Assembly: GCA_963718305.1 (NCBI GenBank)
Contig: CAVQZG010000020.1
Location: 434,001 to 498,000, forward strand
DNA length: 64,000 nt
DNA from: RYN-230 sp963718305
GTDB lineage: Bacteria; Actinomycetota; Actinomycetes; Streptosporangiales; Streptosporangiaceae
Reading direction: 5' to 3'
Shown piece by piece: positions 8,583-18,609 of this stretch. The notes under the pieces are model-generated. The model saw only the letters and a list, made by a program, of their open reading frames with translations. It was not told the origin of the DNA and searched no databases. Every line of letters begins with the position of its first letter. Within the stretch, counting starts at the first letter, position 1. Position numbers and translations under genes: made by a program.

Positions 8583-9083
8583 ATGCCGACCGATGCAGAG
8601 ATCACTTTTGCTGACCACATGGGGCGCTTCTACGCACGCCGCTACGCCTATCCGCCGATGGTGGGCCGCCTGCTCGGGTACCTGGCGGTCTGCGACCCTC
8701 CCGAGCAGAGCATTGGCGAGCTGGCCGAGGCGCTGCTGGCCAGCCGCAGCGCGATCACCGGCGCGGTGAAGGCGCTGGAGGCCACGCACGCGATCCGCCG
8801 CACCCGGTCGGCGGGCGAGCGGATGGACCGGGTCCGCCTTGACCTGACGGCCCCGGAGGCCAGGGGATTCGACATCACCGAATACCAGGAGCTCAGCGCC
8901 TTGGCGCGCGAGGGCCTGGAGGTGGTAGCGGGTGCCCCCCTCGAGCGGCGGGCGATGCTGCTGGAGATGGTCGCGTTCGCCGATTTCCTGCAGGAACGGG
9001 TCGCGCTGCTGCACGAGGAGTGGATAGCCCATCGTGACGCGCTGCGCGCCGCGGGTGAACTCCCCGGCGAGACCGGCGAGTAG
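8583..9083 (+). CDS. MarR/GbsR-like winged-helix regulator
   Basis: This 166-residue regulator resembles the GbsR-type MarR proteins that precede DrrAB-like exporters: PPMVGRLLGYLAVCDPPEQSIGELAEALLASRSAITGAVKALEATHAIRRTRSAGERMDRVRL gives helix-turn-helix and wing. A helical C-terminal half probably mediates dimerisation. ATG 8583 is preferred over a TTG at 8547, which would lie within the operator. The ABC exporter genes follow after 14 bases, so it most likely controls them and itself through the palindrome at 8530-8561. Confidence 0.88.
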   Translation: MPTDAEITFADHMGRFYARRYAYPPMVGRLLGYLAVCDPPEQSIGELAEALLASRSAITGAVKALEATHAIRRTRSAGERMDRVRLDLTAPEARGFDITEYQELSALAREGLEVVAGAPLERRAMLLEMVAFADFLQERVALLHEEWIAHRDALRAAGELPGETGE

Positions 9084-9097
9084 AGACGAGGATGATC

Positions 9098-10069
9098 ATG
9101 AGTAGCGTGCCAGCGATCACGGTAGCCGGGCTGCGCAAGTCATTCGACGGGAAAGTGGTGCTCGACGGCATCGATCTCACCGTCGCCGAAGGCACGATCT
9201 TTGCCCTGCTCGGACCCAATGGCGCAGGCAAGACCACGATGGTGCAGATCCTGTCCACCCTGATCCCGGCCGACTCCGGCCAGCTCGTCGTCGCGGGCCA
9301 CGACGTGGTCACCGATCCGGACGGGGTGCGCGCCGCGATCGGGGTCACCGGCCAGTTCTCGGCGGTGGACGATCTGCTGACCGGCGAGGAGAACCTGCGC
9401 TTGATGGCCGACCTGCACCATCTCGGGCGCGGCCACGGCCGGCGGCGGGTGGCCGAGCTGCTGGACCGGTTCGACCTGGCCGACGCCGCACGCAAGCACG
9501 TGTCAGCGTATTCGGGCGGGATGCGCCGCCGGCTGGACCTGGCGATGACCCTGGTCGGCACGCCACGGCTGATCTTTCTCGACGAGCCCACCACCGGGCT
9601 GGACCCGCGCAGCCGCCGCACCATGTGGCGCAGCATCCGCGAGCTGGCGGCCGCCGGGGTGACGATCTTCCTGACCACCCAGTACCTCGACGAGGCCGAT
9701 GAGCTGGCCGGCCGCATCGCGGTGCTGGACCACGGCCGGATCGTGGCCGAGGGCAGCCCTGGCGAGCTTAAGCGCCGCATCCCCGGAGGTCACGTCCGGC
9801 TCCAGTTCACCGCCCCGGATGCGTGGAAGTCGGCCGCTGGCCTGCTCGGCCCGGTATCGCGCGACGAGGAGAACCTCACCCTGCAGGTGCCCGGGGACGG
9901 CACGGTCGCCTCCCTCCGGCGCCTGCTCGGCCGGCTCGAGGACGCTCATATCGAGGTCGAGCAGCTCTCCATCCACACCCCCGACCTCGACGACGTGTTC
10001 TTCGCCGTCACCGGCCGCCCCGCCGCGGAGCAGGACCAGAACGCCGAGAAGGAGGCCACCCTGCGATGA
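9098..10069 (+). CDS. ABC exporter ATP-binding protein (DrrA-like)
   Basis: This is a 323-residue nucleotide-binding subunit of a type 2 drug exporter. It has Walker A (GPNGAGKTT), the signature YSGGMRRRLDLAM, Walker B (LIFLDEPTTGLD) and the DrrA-type C-terminal extension ending TPDLDDVFFAVTGRP. ATG 9098 is preferred because GAGG lies six bases upstream; ATG 9092 would add two residues and lacks spacing. Its TGA overlaps the ATG of the permease gene (ATGA at 10066-10069). The substrate is probably a lipophilic compound, not identifiable here. Confidence 0.95.
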   Translation: MSSVPAITVAGLRKSFDGKVVLDGIDLTVAEGTIFALLGPNGAGKTTMVQILSTLIPADSGQLVVAGHDVVTDPDGVRAAIGVTGQFSAVDDLLTGEENLRLMADLHHLGRGHGRRRVAELLDRFDLADAARKHVSAYSGGMRRRLDLAMTLVGTPRLIFLDEPTTGLDPRSRRTMWRSIRELAAAGVTIFLTTQYLDEADELAGRIAVLDHGRIVAEGSPGELKRRIPGGHVRLQFTAPDAWKSAAGLLGPVSRDEENLTLQVPGDGTVASLRRLLGRLEDAHIEVEQLSIHTPDLDDVFFAVTGRPAAEQDQNAEKEATLR

Positions 10070-10857
10070 GCACCCTCGCCTATACCCTCACCGATTCGGC
10101 CACGATGCTGCGCCGTAACCTGCGGCGGCTGCAGCGCTACCCATCCATGACGCTGCTGCTGATCGGTATGCCGATCGTGTTCCTGCTGCTGTTCGTGTAC
10201 GTCTTCGGCGGCCAGCTCGGGGCCGGGTTCACCGGCGGGCACGACAGCCGGGCCGCCTACCTCGATTATGTGATGCCGGGCATCCTGCTGATCACCGTGG
10301 CCGCCGCCGCGCAGGGCACCGCGATCACCGTGGCCATGGACATGACGGCGGGCATCATCGACCGGTTCCGCACGATGGCCATCGCTCGCGCCTCGGTGCT
10401 CACCGGCCACGTGATCGCCAGCGTGATCCAGGCCCTGTTCGGCCTGGCCGTGGTGCTCGCCGTCGCGTTCGCACTCGGTTTCCGGCCCAAGGCGAGCGTG
10501 GGGGCATGGCTGGCTGCCATCGGCCTGCTAACCCTGTTCGCCTTCGCCCTGATATGGCTGTGCGCGGCGCTCGGCCTGGCCGCCAAGACCGTCGAGACCG
10601 CCAGCAACACCCCCATGGTGCTGACCTTGCTGCCCTTCCTCAGCAGCGGCTTCGTACCCACCGCGACCATGCCGCCCGGGCTGCGCCAGTTCGCCGAATA
10701 CCAGCCGTTCACCCCCGTCACCGAGGCGGTACGCGGGCTGCTCGACGGTACCGGTGCCGGGACGAACGCGATCGCCGCGATCGCCTGGAGCGTCGGGATC
10801 GCGCTGGCGGGCTACCTGTGGGCCCGGCACCTTTACAACCGCCGCCGCGCACACTAG
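10066..10857 (+). CDS. ABC-2 type exporter permease (DrrB-like)
   Basis: This 263-residue membrane subunit has six predicted spans: residues about 29-49, 68-86, 115-138, 148-170, 176-192 and 231-250. The ABC-2 signature segment NTPMVLTLLPFLSSGFVPTATMPPGLRQFAEYQPFTPVTEAVRGLLDG is present. It starts within the stop codon of the ATPase gene, so the two are made in fixed ratio and form the transporter. The operon is MarR-like regulator, ATPase, permease, ending at the hairpin at 10871-10905. Confidence 0.94.
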   Translation: MSTLAYTLTDSATMLRRNLRRLQRYPSMTLLLIGMPIVFLLLFVYVFGGQLGAGFTGGHDSRAAYLDYVMPGILLITVAAAAQGTAITVAMDMTAGIIDRFRTMAIARASVLTGHVIASVIQALFGLAVVLAVAFALGFRPKASVGAWLAAIGLLTLFAFALIWLCAALGLAAKTVETASNTPMVLTLLPFLSSGFVPTATMPPGLRQFAEYQPFTPVTEAVRGLLDGTGAGTNAIAAIAWSVGIALAGYLWARHLYNRRRAH

Positions 10858-10870
10858 GCGCACCTGCGGC

Positions 10871-10905
10871 GCGCCCCGGCGAGCCGGACGACCCGGCCGG
10901 GGCGC
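10871..10905. terminator. Hairpin between convergent genes
   Basis: GCGCCCCGGC (10871-10880) pairs perfectly with GCCGGGGCGC (10896-10905) around a 15-base loop. It sits between the ends of the permease gene and the aldo/keto reductase gene and could terminate both. There is no U tract, as is usual in high-GC actinobacteria. Confidence 0.55.
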
Positions 10906-10917
10906 CCGCCGCCTGCC

Positions 10918-11899
<982 letters not shown>

Positions 11900-12035
11900 G
11901 GATCCTCTCCGGGAAGTCATGAGTAAGTCGGGAGCTGAGTCGGGAAGCCGGGAGTCCGGGTGGTCTTTCCACCCTACTGAGATGCCGGGGGCGCCCCCGA
12001 GGCCCCTCACGCCCTGAGCAGCCTGCGGCTGAGCT

Positions 12036-13343
12036 CTACTGCTTCAGCAGCCTGCGGCTGACGAGGGCGACGACCGCCACCAGCAATACCGCGAAGCCCA
12101 GGACCGCCACCCGCGCGGACAGCAGCTGGGTGGCCACGCCCAGGGCGATGACCGGAACGGCCAGGCCGACGTACCCGGCCAGGAACAACCCGGCCAGCGC
12201 CTCACCGCGGGCCTCGGGCCGGGCGATGCCCAGCACCGTGGTCACGCTGCCCTTGAACGCGGCGCCCGCACCGCTGCCCGCCAGCACCCCGCCGGCCAGC
12301 AGCAGCGCCAGGCTGGCCAGCCAGAACGCGGCCGTGACCAGAGCCAGGCCCAGGACGAGGGCGGCCAGGCCGAGGGCCAGCTGGCGGCGCAGCGGAGCGC
12401 GGCTCACCACGATCTGGGCCAGGGCCGCCGCGCCGAACACCGCGAACGCGGCCGCCCCGGCCAGCGCGTGCGACGTGTCGTGCAGCGTGCCGCCGATGAA
12501 GCCAGGGGCCAGCGACGTGAACAGGCCGAACAATGCGAACTCAGCCGCGGCGGCCGCGCTCGCCGCATAGAACGCCGGGCGGTGCTGCGCGGGCACCGAC
12601 ACCCGCTGCGGCCGGTACCGGGGGCGGACCTCCGGGCGCGTCACGGTCTCGGGCACCAGCGCCAGCCCGAGCAGGCCGGCCAGCATGAGCCCCTCGACCA
12701 CGAGGTACGGCACCACCAGCGGGTGCCCCGCGTACTGGGCCAGGACGCCGGACACCAGCGGGCCGAGCCCGATCCCGCCCAGGTTCGCGGCGGTCGCGCT
12801 GATCTCCGCGCGGCGCCGGGACATGCCGCCGCGACCGGATGCGTCCAGCTCGCTCAGGTAGGCGGTGGCCGTGGCGGTCAGCATCCCCACACTCACCCCG
12901 GACACGACCCGGGCGATCAGCAGCCCCGGCACCGAGGGCCAGAGCAGGAAGATCACCCCGGACGCCACGTTGACCGCCACCGCGATAACGGCCATCCGCC
13001 GGCGTCCCAGCCAGTCCGACAGGTGCCCGGCCAGGAACAGGCTGGCGATCACGCCCACGGCGTAGGCCGCGAAGATGACCGTGATCATCAGTGGGCCGAA
13101 GTGGTCACGCGCCGCGTAGAGCACGTACAGCGGGGCGGGCACGGCCGAGAAGGCCATGGTCACCAGGAACACGAAACCGACCAGCCAGAACCCGCGCCGG
13201 TACGCCCGGCCTGCACCGGACCGGCCAGCACCGGACCGGCCAGCACCAGGCCGGCCAGGCGGACCGTCCTCACGGAAGACCTCCGGGGAGGTCACACCGG
13301 AGATCTCCCGGCGCCGGCTGGCGAGGGGCGTGAGCGCTGGCAT
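12036..13343 (-). CDS. MFS transporter
   Basis: This 435-residue major facilitator protein has twelve predicted membrane spans and motif A after TM2 (GHLSDWLGRRRMAVIA). ATG 13343 is preceded by AAGGAG with six-base spacing; a longer start at 13436 would absorb the intergenic region. The first 50 residues form a basic, Gly/Arg-rich cytoplasmic tail encoded by a 15-base tandem repeat at 13211-13255. It is divergent from a LysR-type regulator, the usual sign of a ligand-induced efflux pump. The substrate is unknown. Confidence 0.92.
   Translation of the reverse strand: MPALTPLASRRREISGVTSPEVFREDGPPGRPGAGRSGAGRSGAGRAYRRGFWLVGFVFLVTMAFSAVPAPLYVLYAARDHFGPLMITVIFAAYAVGVIASLFLAGHLSDWLGRRRMAVIAVAVNVASGVIFLLWPSVPGLLIARVVSGVSVGMLTATATAYLSELDASGRGGMSRRRAEISATAANLGGIGLGPLVSGVLAQYAGHPLVVPYLVVEGLMLAGLLGLALVPETVTRPEVRPRYRPQRVSVPAQHRPAFYAASAAAAAEFALFGLFTSLAPGFIGGTLHDTSHALAGAAAFAVFGAAALAQIVVSRAPLRRQLALGLAALVLGLALVTAAFWLASLALLLAGGVLAGSGAGAAFKGSVTTVLGIARPEARGEALAGLFLAGYVGLAVPVIALGVATQLLSARVAVLGFAVLLVAVVALVSRRLLKQ
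13211..13255. repeat. 15-base tandem repeat in the MFS N-terminal tail
   Basis: Three consecutive 15-base units of the form CAGCACCGGACCGGC lie at 13211-13225, 13226-13240 and 13241-13255; the first two differ at one position and the third at one or two. Read on the minus strand they encode repeats of Gly-Ala-Gly-Arg-Ser type. Copy-number change would preserve the frame. Confidence 0.85.
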
Positions 13344-13425
13344 CTGCGGCTCCTTCGGAGAAGTAACTTCGCCCGGGACAACACCAGCCGCAGCCCAGAT
13401 CATTGATCTACAGCGATGACAAGTC

Positions 13426-13436
13426 TTGCTAAGCAA
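13426..13436. promoter_or_regulatory. Candidate LysR binding site
   Basis: TTGCT-A-AGCAA is a perfect small dyad between the divergent MFS and LysR genes. LysR-type proteins bind such T-N(n)-A dyads. A similar TTGCGTTAAGCA occurs at 14474-14485 before the next aldo/keto reductase. Confidence 0.4.
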
Positions 13437-13461
13437 AATCTCCCCAGGAGATAATGCCCGG

Positions 13462-14390
13462 ATGACGTACGGGGCGGCGAGGCCAGCTCGGCCCGGATCC
13501 CGGGAGGATCCAGGTCAGCTGCCGTCACTGGAGAGCCTGAGAAAATTCGTGGTGGTCGCCGAGGAGCTGTCCTTCACCCGGGCCTCGCGCCGCCTGCATG
13601 TCGTGCAGTCCGGGGTATCCAGCGCCATTCAGGGGCTGGAGCGGGAACTCGGGGCGACCCTGTTCGACCGGGACCGGCACCGCGTGGCGCTGACCGACGC
13701 GGGCCTGGCCCTGCTGCCAGAAGCGCGGGCCACGCTGGCCGCGGCCCAGGCCGCCCGGGACGCGGTGGCGCAGGCCCGGGCGGGCCTGCGCGGCACGCTC
13801 ACGGTCGGCACGATGCTGTCCACCGGCTCCTTCGATCTCGCGGCGCTGCTCGGCCGGTTCCACGCCACTCATCCCGGGGTGTCGGTCCACCTCCGGCAGG
13901 CTCCCGCGGGGTCGGCGGGGCTGGCCGCACTCGTAATCAGCGGCGAACTTGATTTGGCTCTCGTGGGCCTGCCCGGACAGGCGCCGGCCTGCGGCTGCAG
14001 CCGCTGAGCGAGGAGCCGCTGGTCCTCATCGCCGCCGCGCGGCACCCGCTGGCCGGCCAGCGCGGGGTGAGTCTCGCCCGGCTGGCGGAGGAGGATTTCG
14101 TGGACTTCCCGCCGGGATGGGGGAACCGGACGCTGGCTGATCGCGCGTTCGCCGGGGCGGGCCTGGACCGGCGGGTGCCGTTCGAGGTAGCCGAGTTCAC
14201 CTCGGCGGCGGCCCTGGTCCGCAACGGCCTGGGCATCGCGTTCATCCCGGAGTCGGCGGCCGATCTCACCGGGCTGGCGGTGATCGGCCTGGACGGCCCG
14301 GCGCTCGTCTGGCGGGTCTCGGTGGCTACCCCGACCGCCCGGCGGCTGTCCGCAGCGGCCCGGTCGTTCGTGGCCGAACTCCTCCCCTGA
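13462..14390 (+). pseudogene. LysR-family regulator with apparent frameshift
   Basis: The N-terminal winged helix is typical (LESLRKFVVVAEELSFTRASRRLHVVQSGVSSAIQGLERELGATLFDRD). The effector domain begins GTLTVGTML and continues in a second frame from about 13990: LRLQPLSEEPLVLIAAARHPLAG, then FVDFPPGWGNRTLADRAF and GLGIAFIPESAADL, ending at TGA 14390. One missing base near 13965-13990 explains the shift; the uncorrected frame stops at 14007. With the correction it is a normal 309-residue LysR protein. AGGAG lies 11 bases before ATG 13462. It is divergent from the MFS pump, so it probably activates it in response to a ligand. Confidence 0.83.
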
Positions 14391-14512
14391 TCACTGCTCC
14401 CTCATCGCTCGCGGTGATCACCAGGCTGACCGTTTTCGATCACCAGCGGGGCATGTCCCGCTGCTGCGGGCAGTTGCGTTAAGCAGAACCGACGACACAT
14501 CTGGGAGCTCAT

Positions 14513-15376
14513 ATGCGCACGAGGTCCATTGGCGGTCTCACGGTCAGCGCGATCGGCCTGGGCGGCATGCCCATGTCGATCGAGGACCGGCCCGGGGAGC
14601 AGCGCTCCATCGCCACCATCCACGCCGCCCTGGACGCGGGCGTCACGCTGATCGACACGGCCGACGCCTACCACCTCAAGCCGGGCGAGGCCGGCCACAA
14701 CGAACGGCTCATCGCCCGGGCCCTGGCCACCTACGGCGGCGACACCAGCGGCGTGCTGGTCGCGACCAAGGGCGGCCATGTCCGGCCCGGCGACGGCTCG
14801 TGGACCGTGGACGGGTCCCCGGCCCACCTGCGCGCGGCCGCCGAGGCGTCGCTGAAGGCGCTCGGGGTGGACGTCATCGGCCTCTACCAGTTCCACCGCC
14901 CCGACCCCGCGGTCCCGTATGAGGAGTCGATCGGGGCCCTCAAGGACCTGCTCGACGCGGGCAAGATCCGGCTGGCCGGCATCTCCAACGCGACGATCGA
15001 GCAGATCGACACCGCCCGGCGGATCCTCGGCCCGGGCAACCTGGCCAGCGTCCAGAACGAGTTCTCGCCGGCCTTCCGGTCCAGCGAGGACGAACTGCGG
15101 CACTGCGCCCGGCACGGCCTCGCGTTCCTGCCCTGGAGCCCGCTCGGCGGGAGCGACCGGGCCGGTGAACTCGGCGCCCGGCACTCAGCGTTCCAGGAGG
15201 TCGCCGACGCTCACGGCGTCTCGCCGCAGCGGGTCACCCTGGCCTGGATGCTGGCCCTCGCACCGGTGGTGATCCCGATCCCGGGCGCCCGCCGGCCGGA
15301 ATCCATCACCGACTCGGCCCAGGCGGCCGACCTGGTGCTCTCCGACGCGGAAGTGCAGCAACTCAGCGCCGCCTGA
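14513..15376 (+). CDS. Aldo/keto reductase
   Basis: This 287-residue (alpha/beta)8-barrel oxidoreductase has the AKR tetrad: LIDTADAYH (Asp, Tyr), ATKGG (Lys) and YQFHRPD (His). The cofactor-binding end is IPGARRPESITDSAQAADLVLS. It is intact, unlike the related gene at 10918-11899, and belongs to a different, shorter subgroup. It lies 120 bases after the LysR-type gene on the same strand, with a LysR-box-like TTGCGTTAAGCA about 28 bases before the start, so it may belong to the same regulon. The physiological substrate is unknown. Confidence 0.92.
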   Translation: MRTRSIGGLTVSAIGLGGMPMSIEDRPGEQRSIATIHAALDAGVTLIDTADAYHLKPGEAGHNERLIARALATYGGDTSGVLVATKGGHVRPGDGSWTVDGSPAHLRAAAEASLKALGVDVIGLYQFHRPDPAVPYEESIGALKDLLDAGKIRLAGISNATIEQIDTARRILGPGNLASVQNEFSPAFRSSEDELRHCARHGLAFLPWSPLGGSDRAGELGARHSAFQEVADAHGVSPQRVTLAWMLALAPVVIPIPGARRPESITDSAQAADLVLSDAEVQQLSAA

Positions 15377-15507
15377 GCTGGCCGGTTCCCGTGCAGATAA
15401 CCCACCTGGATCCGACACGATGAAACAAGTCTGGACACCATAGAACAAAAGTGTTACCAGTGAAGCGTCAGACCTTCCCCCTGACCGGCGAGGCGGGCGA
15501 TGCGACC

Positions 15508-18500
15508 ATGACCAGACCACCGGCGGATCCGCCCAACCCTGCTGACCCGGCTGACCCGGATCCCCGCCCGAGCATCCCCGCGCTCTCCCGGCGCGCGTTA
15601 CTCACCGGGACCGCGCTCGCCGCGGCGGGGCTGGCCGCGCGACCCGCCTTAGCGGGCGCCGCGGTCAGCCCGGCCGCCGGGTCCGCACCGGCCGCCGCCG
15701 CGCTCACCAGCGCCGCGGCGGGCACCAGCGGCGCGCACCAGATCACCTTCGACCCCTACTCGCTGCTGGTCGATGGCACCCGGCTGTTCGCCTGGTCGGG
15801 GGAGTTCCATCCCTTCCGGCTGCCCAGCCCCTCGCTGTGGCTGGACATCCTGCAGAAGATGAAGGCGGCCGGCTACAACGCCGTCTGCATGTACTTCAAC
15901 TGGAGCTACCACTCCCCTGCGCCCGGCGTGTACGACTTCACCGGGGTCCGGGATATGGACCTGGTGCTGCGGATGGCCGCGGACACCGGCCTCTACGTAC
16001 TGGCCCGGCCCGGTCCGTACATCAACGGCGAACTGAACGCGGGGGGCTTCCCGGGCTGGCTGACCCGCACCGCCGCGGTGGCCCGCACCAATGACCCGGT
16101 CTACCTGGGGTACGCCGACGAGTGGCTGACCGCCATCGACGCGATCCTGGCCCGCCACCAGCTCACCGACGGCGGCGGGTCCGTGCTGCTCTACCAGATC
16201 GAGAACGAGTACGCGTCCTACGTGACCAGCGCGACCGGCCTCGACTACCTGGCCCACCTGTACGCGAAGGTCCGCGCGGACGGCATCACCGTGCCGATCT
16301 ACCACAACGACAAGGGCCGCAACGGCTACTGGGTACCGGGCAGTTTCCCCGCCCCGGACAGCAACTACCTGTACGCGTTCGACGGCTATCCCTCGGCCAG
16401 CGGCGCCCCGCCTGACTGGGGTTACTACGGCCCGGGCGGGGCCAAGGGGGGCGCCAGCGCCAGCCCGTCCACGCCGGGATTCGAGGCCGAGTTCGGCGGC
16501 GGGTACTTCGACCCGTGGGGCGGCGCTCCCTGGCAGGGCCAGGGCTACAGCTACGAGCGGGCCTTCGATGGGCCCGCCTACGAGCGGCAGTTCTACCTGA
16601 CCAACGTGGCCAACGGGATCAAGCTGCAGAACGTGTACATGACGTTCGGCGGGACGTCCTGGGGCTGGCTGCCCGCCTCCGTGGTGTACACCTCCTACGA
16701 CTACGGTGCGGCCATCAGCGAAGCGCGCCAGCTCACCGCCAAGATCCCGGCGATGAAGGAGATGGGTTACTTCCTGCAGTCGGTACCCGACATCAACAAG
16801 ATCGACAAGGCCGACCCGGTCACCGCGTCGAACTCGCTGCTGGTCACGTATCACCTGGCCAACCCGGACACCGGCACCCAGTTCTACTTCGTCCGCAACG
16901 ACCACACCGCGGACCTGACCTGCACCCTGCCGGTCAGCGCGGCCGGCGGCTCCTACACCGTGCCGCAGTCCGGCGCGCTGCAACTGGACGGCAAGGACCT
17001 GAAGGTGATCGTCGCGGACTACCAGATGGACTCCGCCCATCTGGTCTACTCCACCTCGCACCTGATGACGCACGCCCCCTTCGGCCGCCAGGACGTCGCG
17101 GCGCTGGCCAGCCGGCCCGGCGACGACGGCGAGACGGTGCTGCGCTACCCGGCCGCCGCGACCGGCCCGCAGGTGAGCAACCCGGCCGGGCCCGCGCTGG
17201 CCAGCCAGGGCGTGACCAGTTCCTGGGACGCCAGCACCGGGGATCTCCGGCTCAATTACCCGCACCAGGGCCTGACCCGGATTCTGGTCACCCCGGCCAG
17301 CGGCCGGCCGCTGCTCCTGCTGGCCGCGGACGACACCGCGGCCGCGGTGATCTGGCGGACGGACACCGCCGCGGGCCCGGTACTGGTCAGCGGACCCGCG
17401 CTGGTCCGCACCGGCACAGTCCGGGGAGCGGTGCTCGCGCTCACCGGCGATACCAGCGCGGCCACGCCGCTGGAGGTCTGGGCGCCCCGGCCGGTCGCTG
17501 CGGTGTGGTGGAACGGCCGCCCGGTGCCGGTGACCCGGACCGCCTCCGGCAGCCTGGCCAGCCGCGCCCCGCTCAGCGGCCCGCCCGCCGTGCCGCTGCC
17601 CGCGCTGGCCAGCTGGAAATACGCCACCGAAAACCCGGAAGCCGAGCCCAGCTTTGATGACAGCGGGTGGATCGTAGCCAGCAAGACCACCTCGGCCAGC
17701 GCCACCCCGGTACCCGCCGGGCAGCCGGTGCTGTTCATGGACGACTACGGCTTCCATTACGGCGACGTCTGGTACCGCGGCTCATGGTCCGGCACGCCCG
17801 GCGCCACGTCGGTGACGCTGAACTACCAGACCGGCCAGGTCGGCATGGTCCTGGCCTGGCTGGACGGGCAGTTCCTGGGCGCCGGGCAGATGCCGACCCC
17901 GACGTCCAGCCAGTCCACCACCCAGGGCTGGTCGGCCGCGGTGCCGCTGCCGATCCCGGCGGCTGGGCAGGACGACGGCGCGCACGTGCTGGCCGTGCTG
18001 GTCCGGCCCATGTCACATCAGGAGGACGGCGGCGCCAACAACGCCTTCAAGCAGGCCCTCGGCCTCACCGCAGTCACGTTCTCCGGCGCGGCACCCCAGG
18101 TCACCTGGCGCATCCAGGGCACGCTGGGCGGTGAGGCCCTGGCCGACCGGGTCCGCGGCCCGCTCAACAACGGCGGCCTGTACGGCGAGCGCTCCGGCTG
18201 GTACCTACCGGGGTTCGACGACCGGGGCTGGGCGGACGTCACGCTGCCGAACGCCGACCCGCGGCCGGGTGTTTCCTGGTACCGGACGGCGTTCCGGCTG
18301 TCCGTGCCGCCTGGTGCGGACGCCTCGCTCGGCCTGACCATCACCGACGCCGTAGCCCGGTCCTACCGGGCGCAGATCTTCCTCAACGGCTGGAACGTCG
18401 GGCAGTACATCAGCGACGTCGGCCCGCAGTCCACCTTCGTGCTGCCGGACGGCCTGCTCCGGGCGCAGGGTGAGAACACGCTGGCGATCGCGGTCCTCGC

Positions 18501-18609
18501 GGACGGGGCCACCCCCGGCGGGCTGGGCAGCGTGGCCCTGGCCAACCTGGGCACGGTGTCCGGCGGAGTCCCGGTGCTGCCGGTGTTCTCCCCCAGTCAC
18601 GCCACGTAG
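15508..18609 (+). CDS. Secreted GH35-family beta-galactosidase, Tat-exported
   Basis: This 1033-residue extracellular glycoside hydrolase starts with a twin-arginine signal (LSRRALLTGTALAAAGLAA, cleavage near the Ala-rich stretch around residue 50). The GH35 TIM barrel follows: FAWSGEFHPFRLP, then LARPGPYINGELNAGGFPGW. The acid/base glutamate is E234 in YQIENEY, and the nucleophile is probably E328 in GFEAEFGGGYFDPWGG. Beta-sandwich domains fill the rest, including two jelly-roll galactose-binding-like modules in the last 400 residues. It should release terminal beta-galactose from polysaccharide or glycan. ATG 15508 is chosen because the Tat region then sits at a normal distance; GTG 15451 is an alternative. 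No sugar transporter is adjacent. Confidence 0.9.
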   Translation: MTRPPADPPNPADPADPDPRPSIPALSRRALLTGTALAAAGLAARPALAGAAVSPAAGSAPAAAALTSAAAGTSGAHQITFDPYSLLVDGTRLFAWSGEFHPFRLPSPSLWLDILQKMKAAGYNAVCMYFNWSYHSPAPGVYDFTGVRDMDLVLRMAADTGLYVLARPGPYINGELNAGGFPGWLTRTAAVARTNDPVYLGYADEWLTAIDAILARHQLTDGGGSVLLYQIENEYASYVTSATGLDYLAHLYAKVRADGITVPIYHNDKGRNGYWVPGSFPAPDSNYLYAFDGYPSASGAPPDWGYYGPGGAKGGASASPSTPGFEAEFGGGYFDPWGGAPWQGQGYSYERAFDGPAYERQFYLTNVANGIKLQNVYMTFGGTSWGWLPASVVYTSYDYGAAISEARQLTAKIPAMKEMGYFLQSVPDINKIDKADPVTASNSLLVTYHLANPDTGTQFYFVRNDHTADLTCTLPVSAAGGSYTVPQSGALQLDGKDLKVIVADYQMDSAHLVYSTSHLMTHAPFGRQDVAALASRPGDDGETVLRYPAAATGPQVSNPAGPALASQGVTSSWDASTGDLRLNYPHQGLTRILVTPASGRPLLLLAADDTAAAVIWRTDTAAGPVLVSGPALVRTGTVRGAVLALTGDTSAATPLEVWAPRPVAAVWWNGRPVPVTRTASGSLASRAPLSGPPAVPLPALASWKYATENPEAEPSFDDSGWIVASKTTSASATPVPAGQPVLFMDDYGFHYGDVWYRGSWSGTPGATSVTLNYQTGQVGMVLAWLDGQFLGAGQMPTPTSSQSTTQGWSAAVPLPIPAAGQDDGAHVLAVLVRPMSHQEDGGANNAFKQALGLTAVTFSGAAPQVTWRIQGTLGGEALADRVRGPLNNGGLYGERSGWYLPGFDDRGWADVTLPNADPRPGVSWYRTAFRLSVPPGADASLGLTITDAVARSYRAQIFLNGWNVGQYISDVGPQSTFVLPDGLLRAQGENTLAIAVLADGATPGGLGSVALANLGTVSGGVPVLPVFSPSHAT

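Noticed and set aside
7343..10857. A horizontally acquired resistance island (ArsR, MarR-like, ABC exporter)
   Set aside because: No mobility gene, flanking repeat or clear composition change supports transfer; the genes look like ordinary accessory content.
15649..17757. A 702-codon open frame antisense to the beta-galactosidase
   Set aside because: Shadow of a recognised gene with catalytic residues on the + strand.
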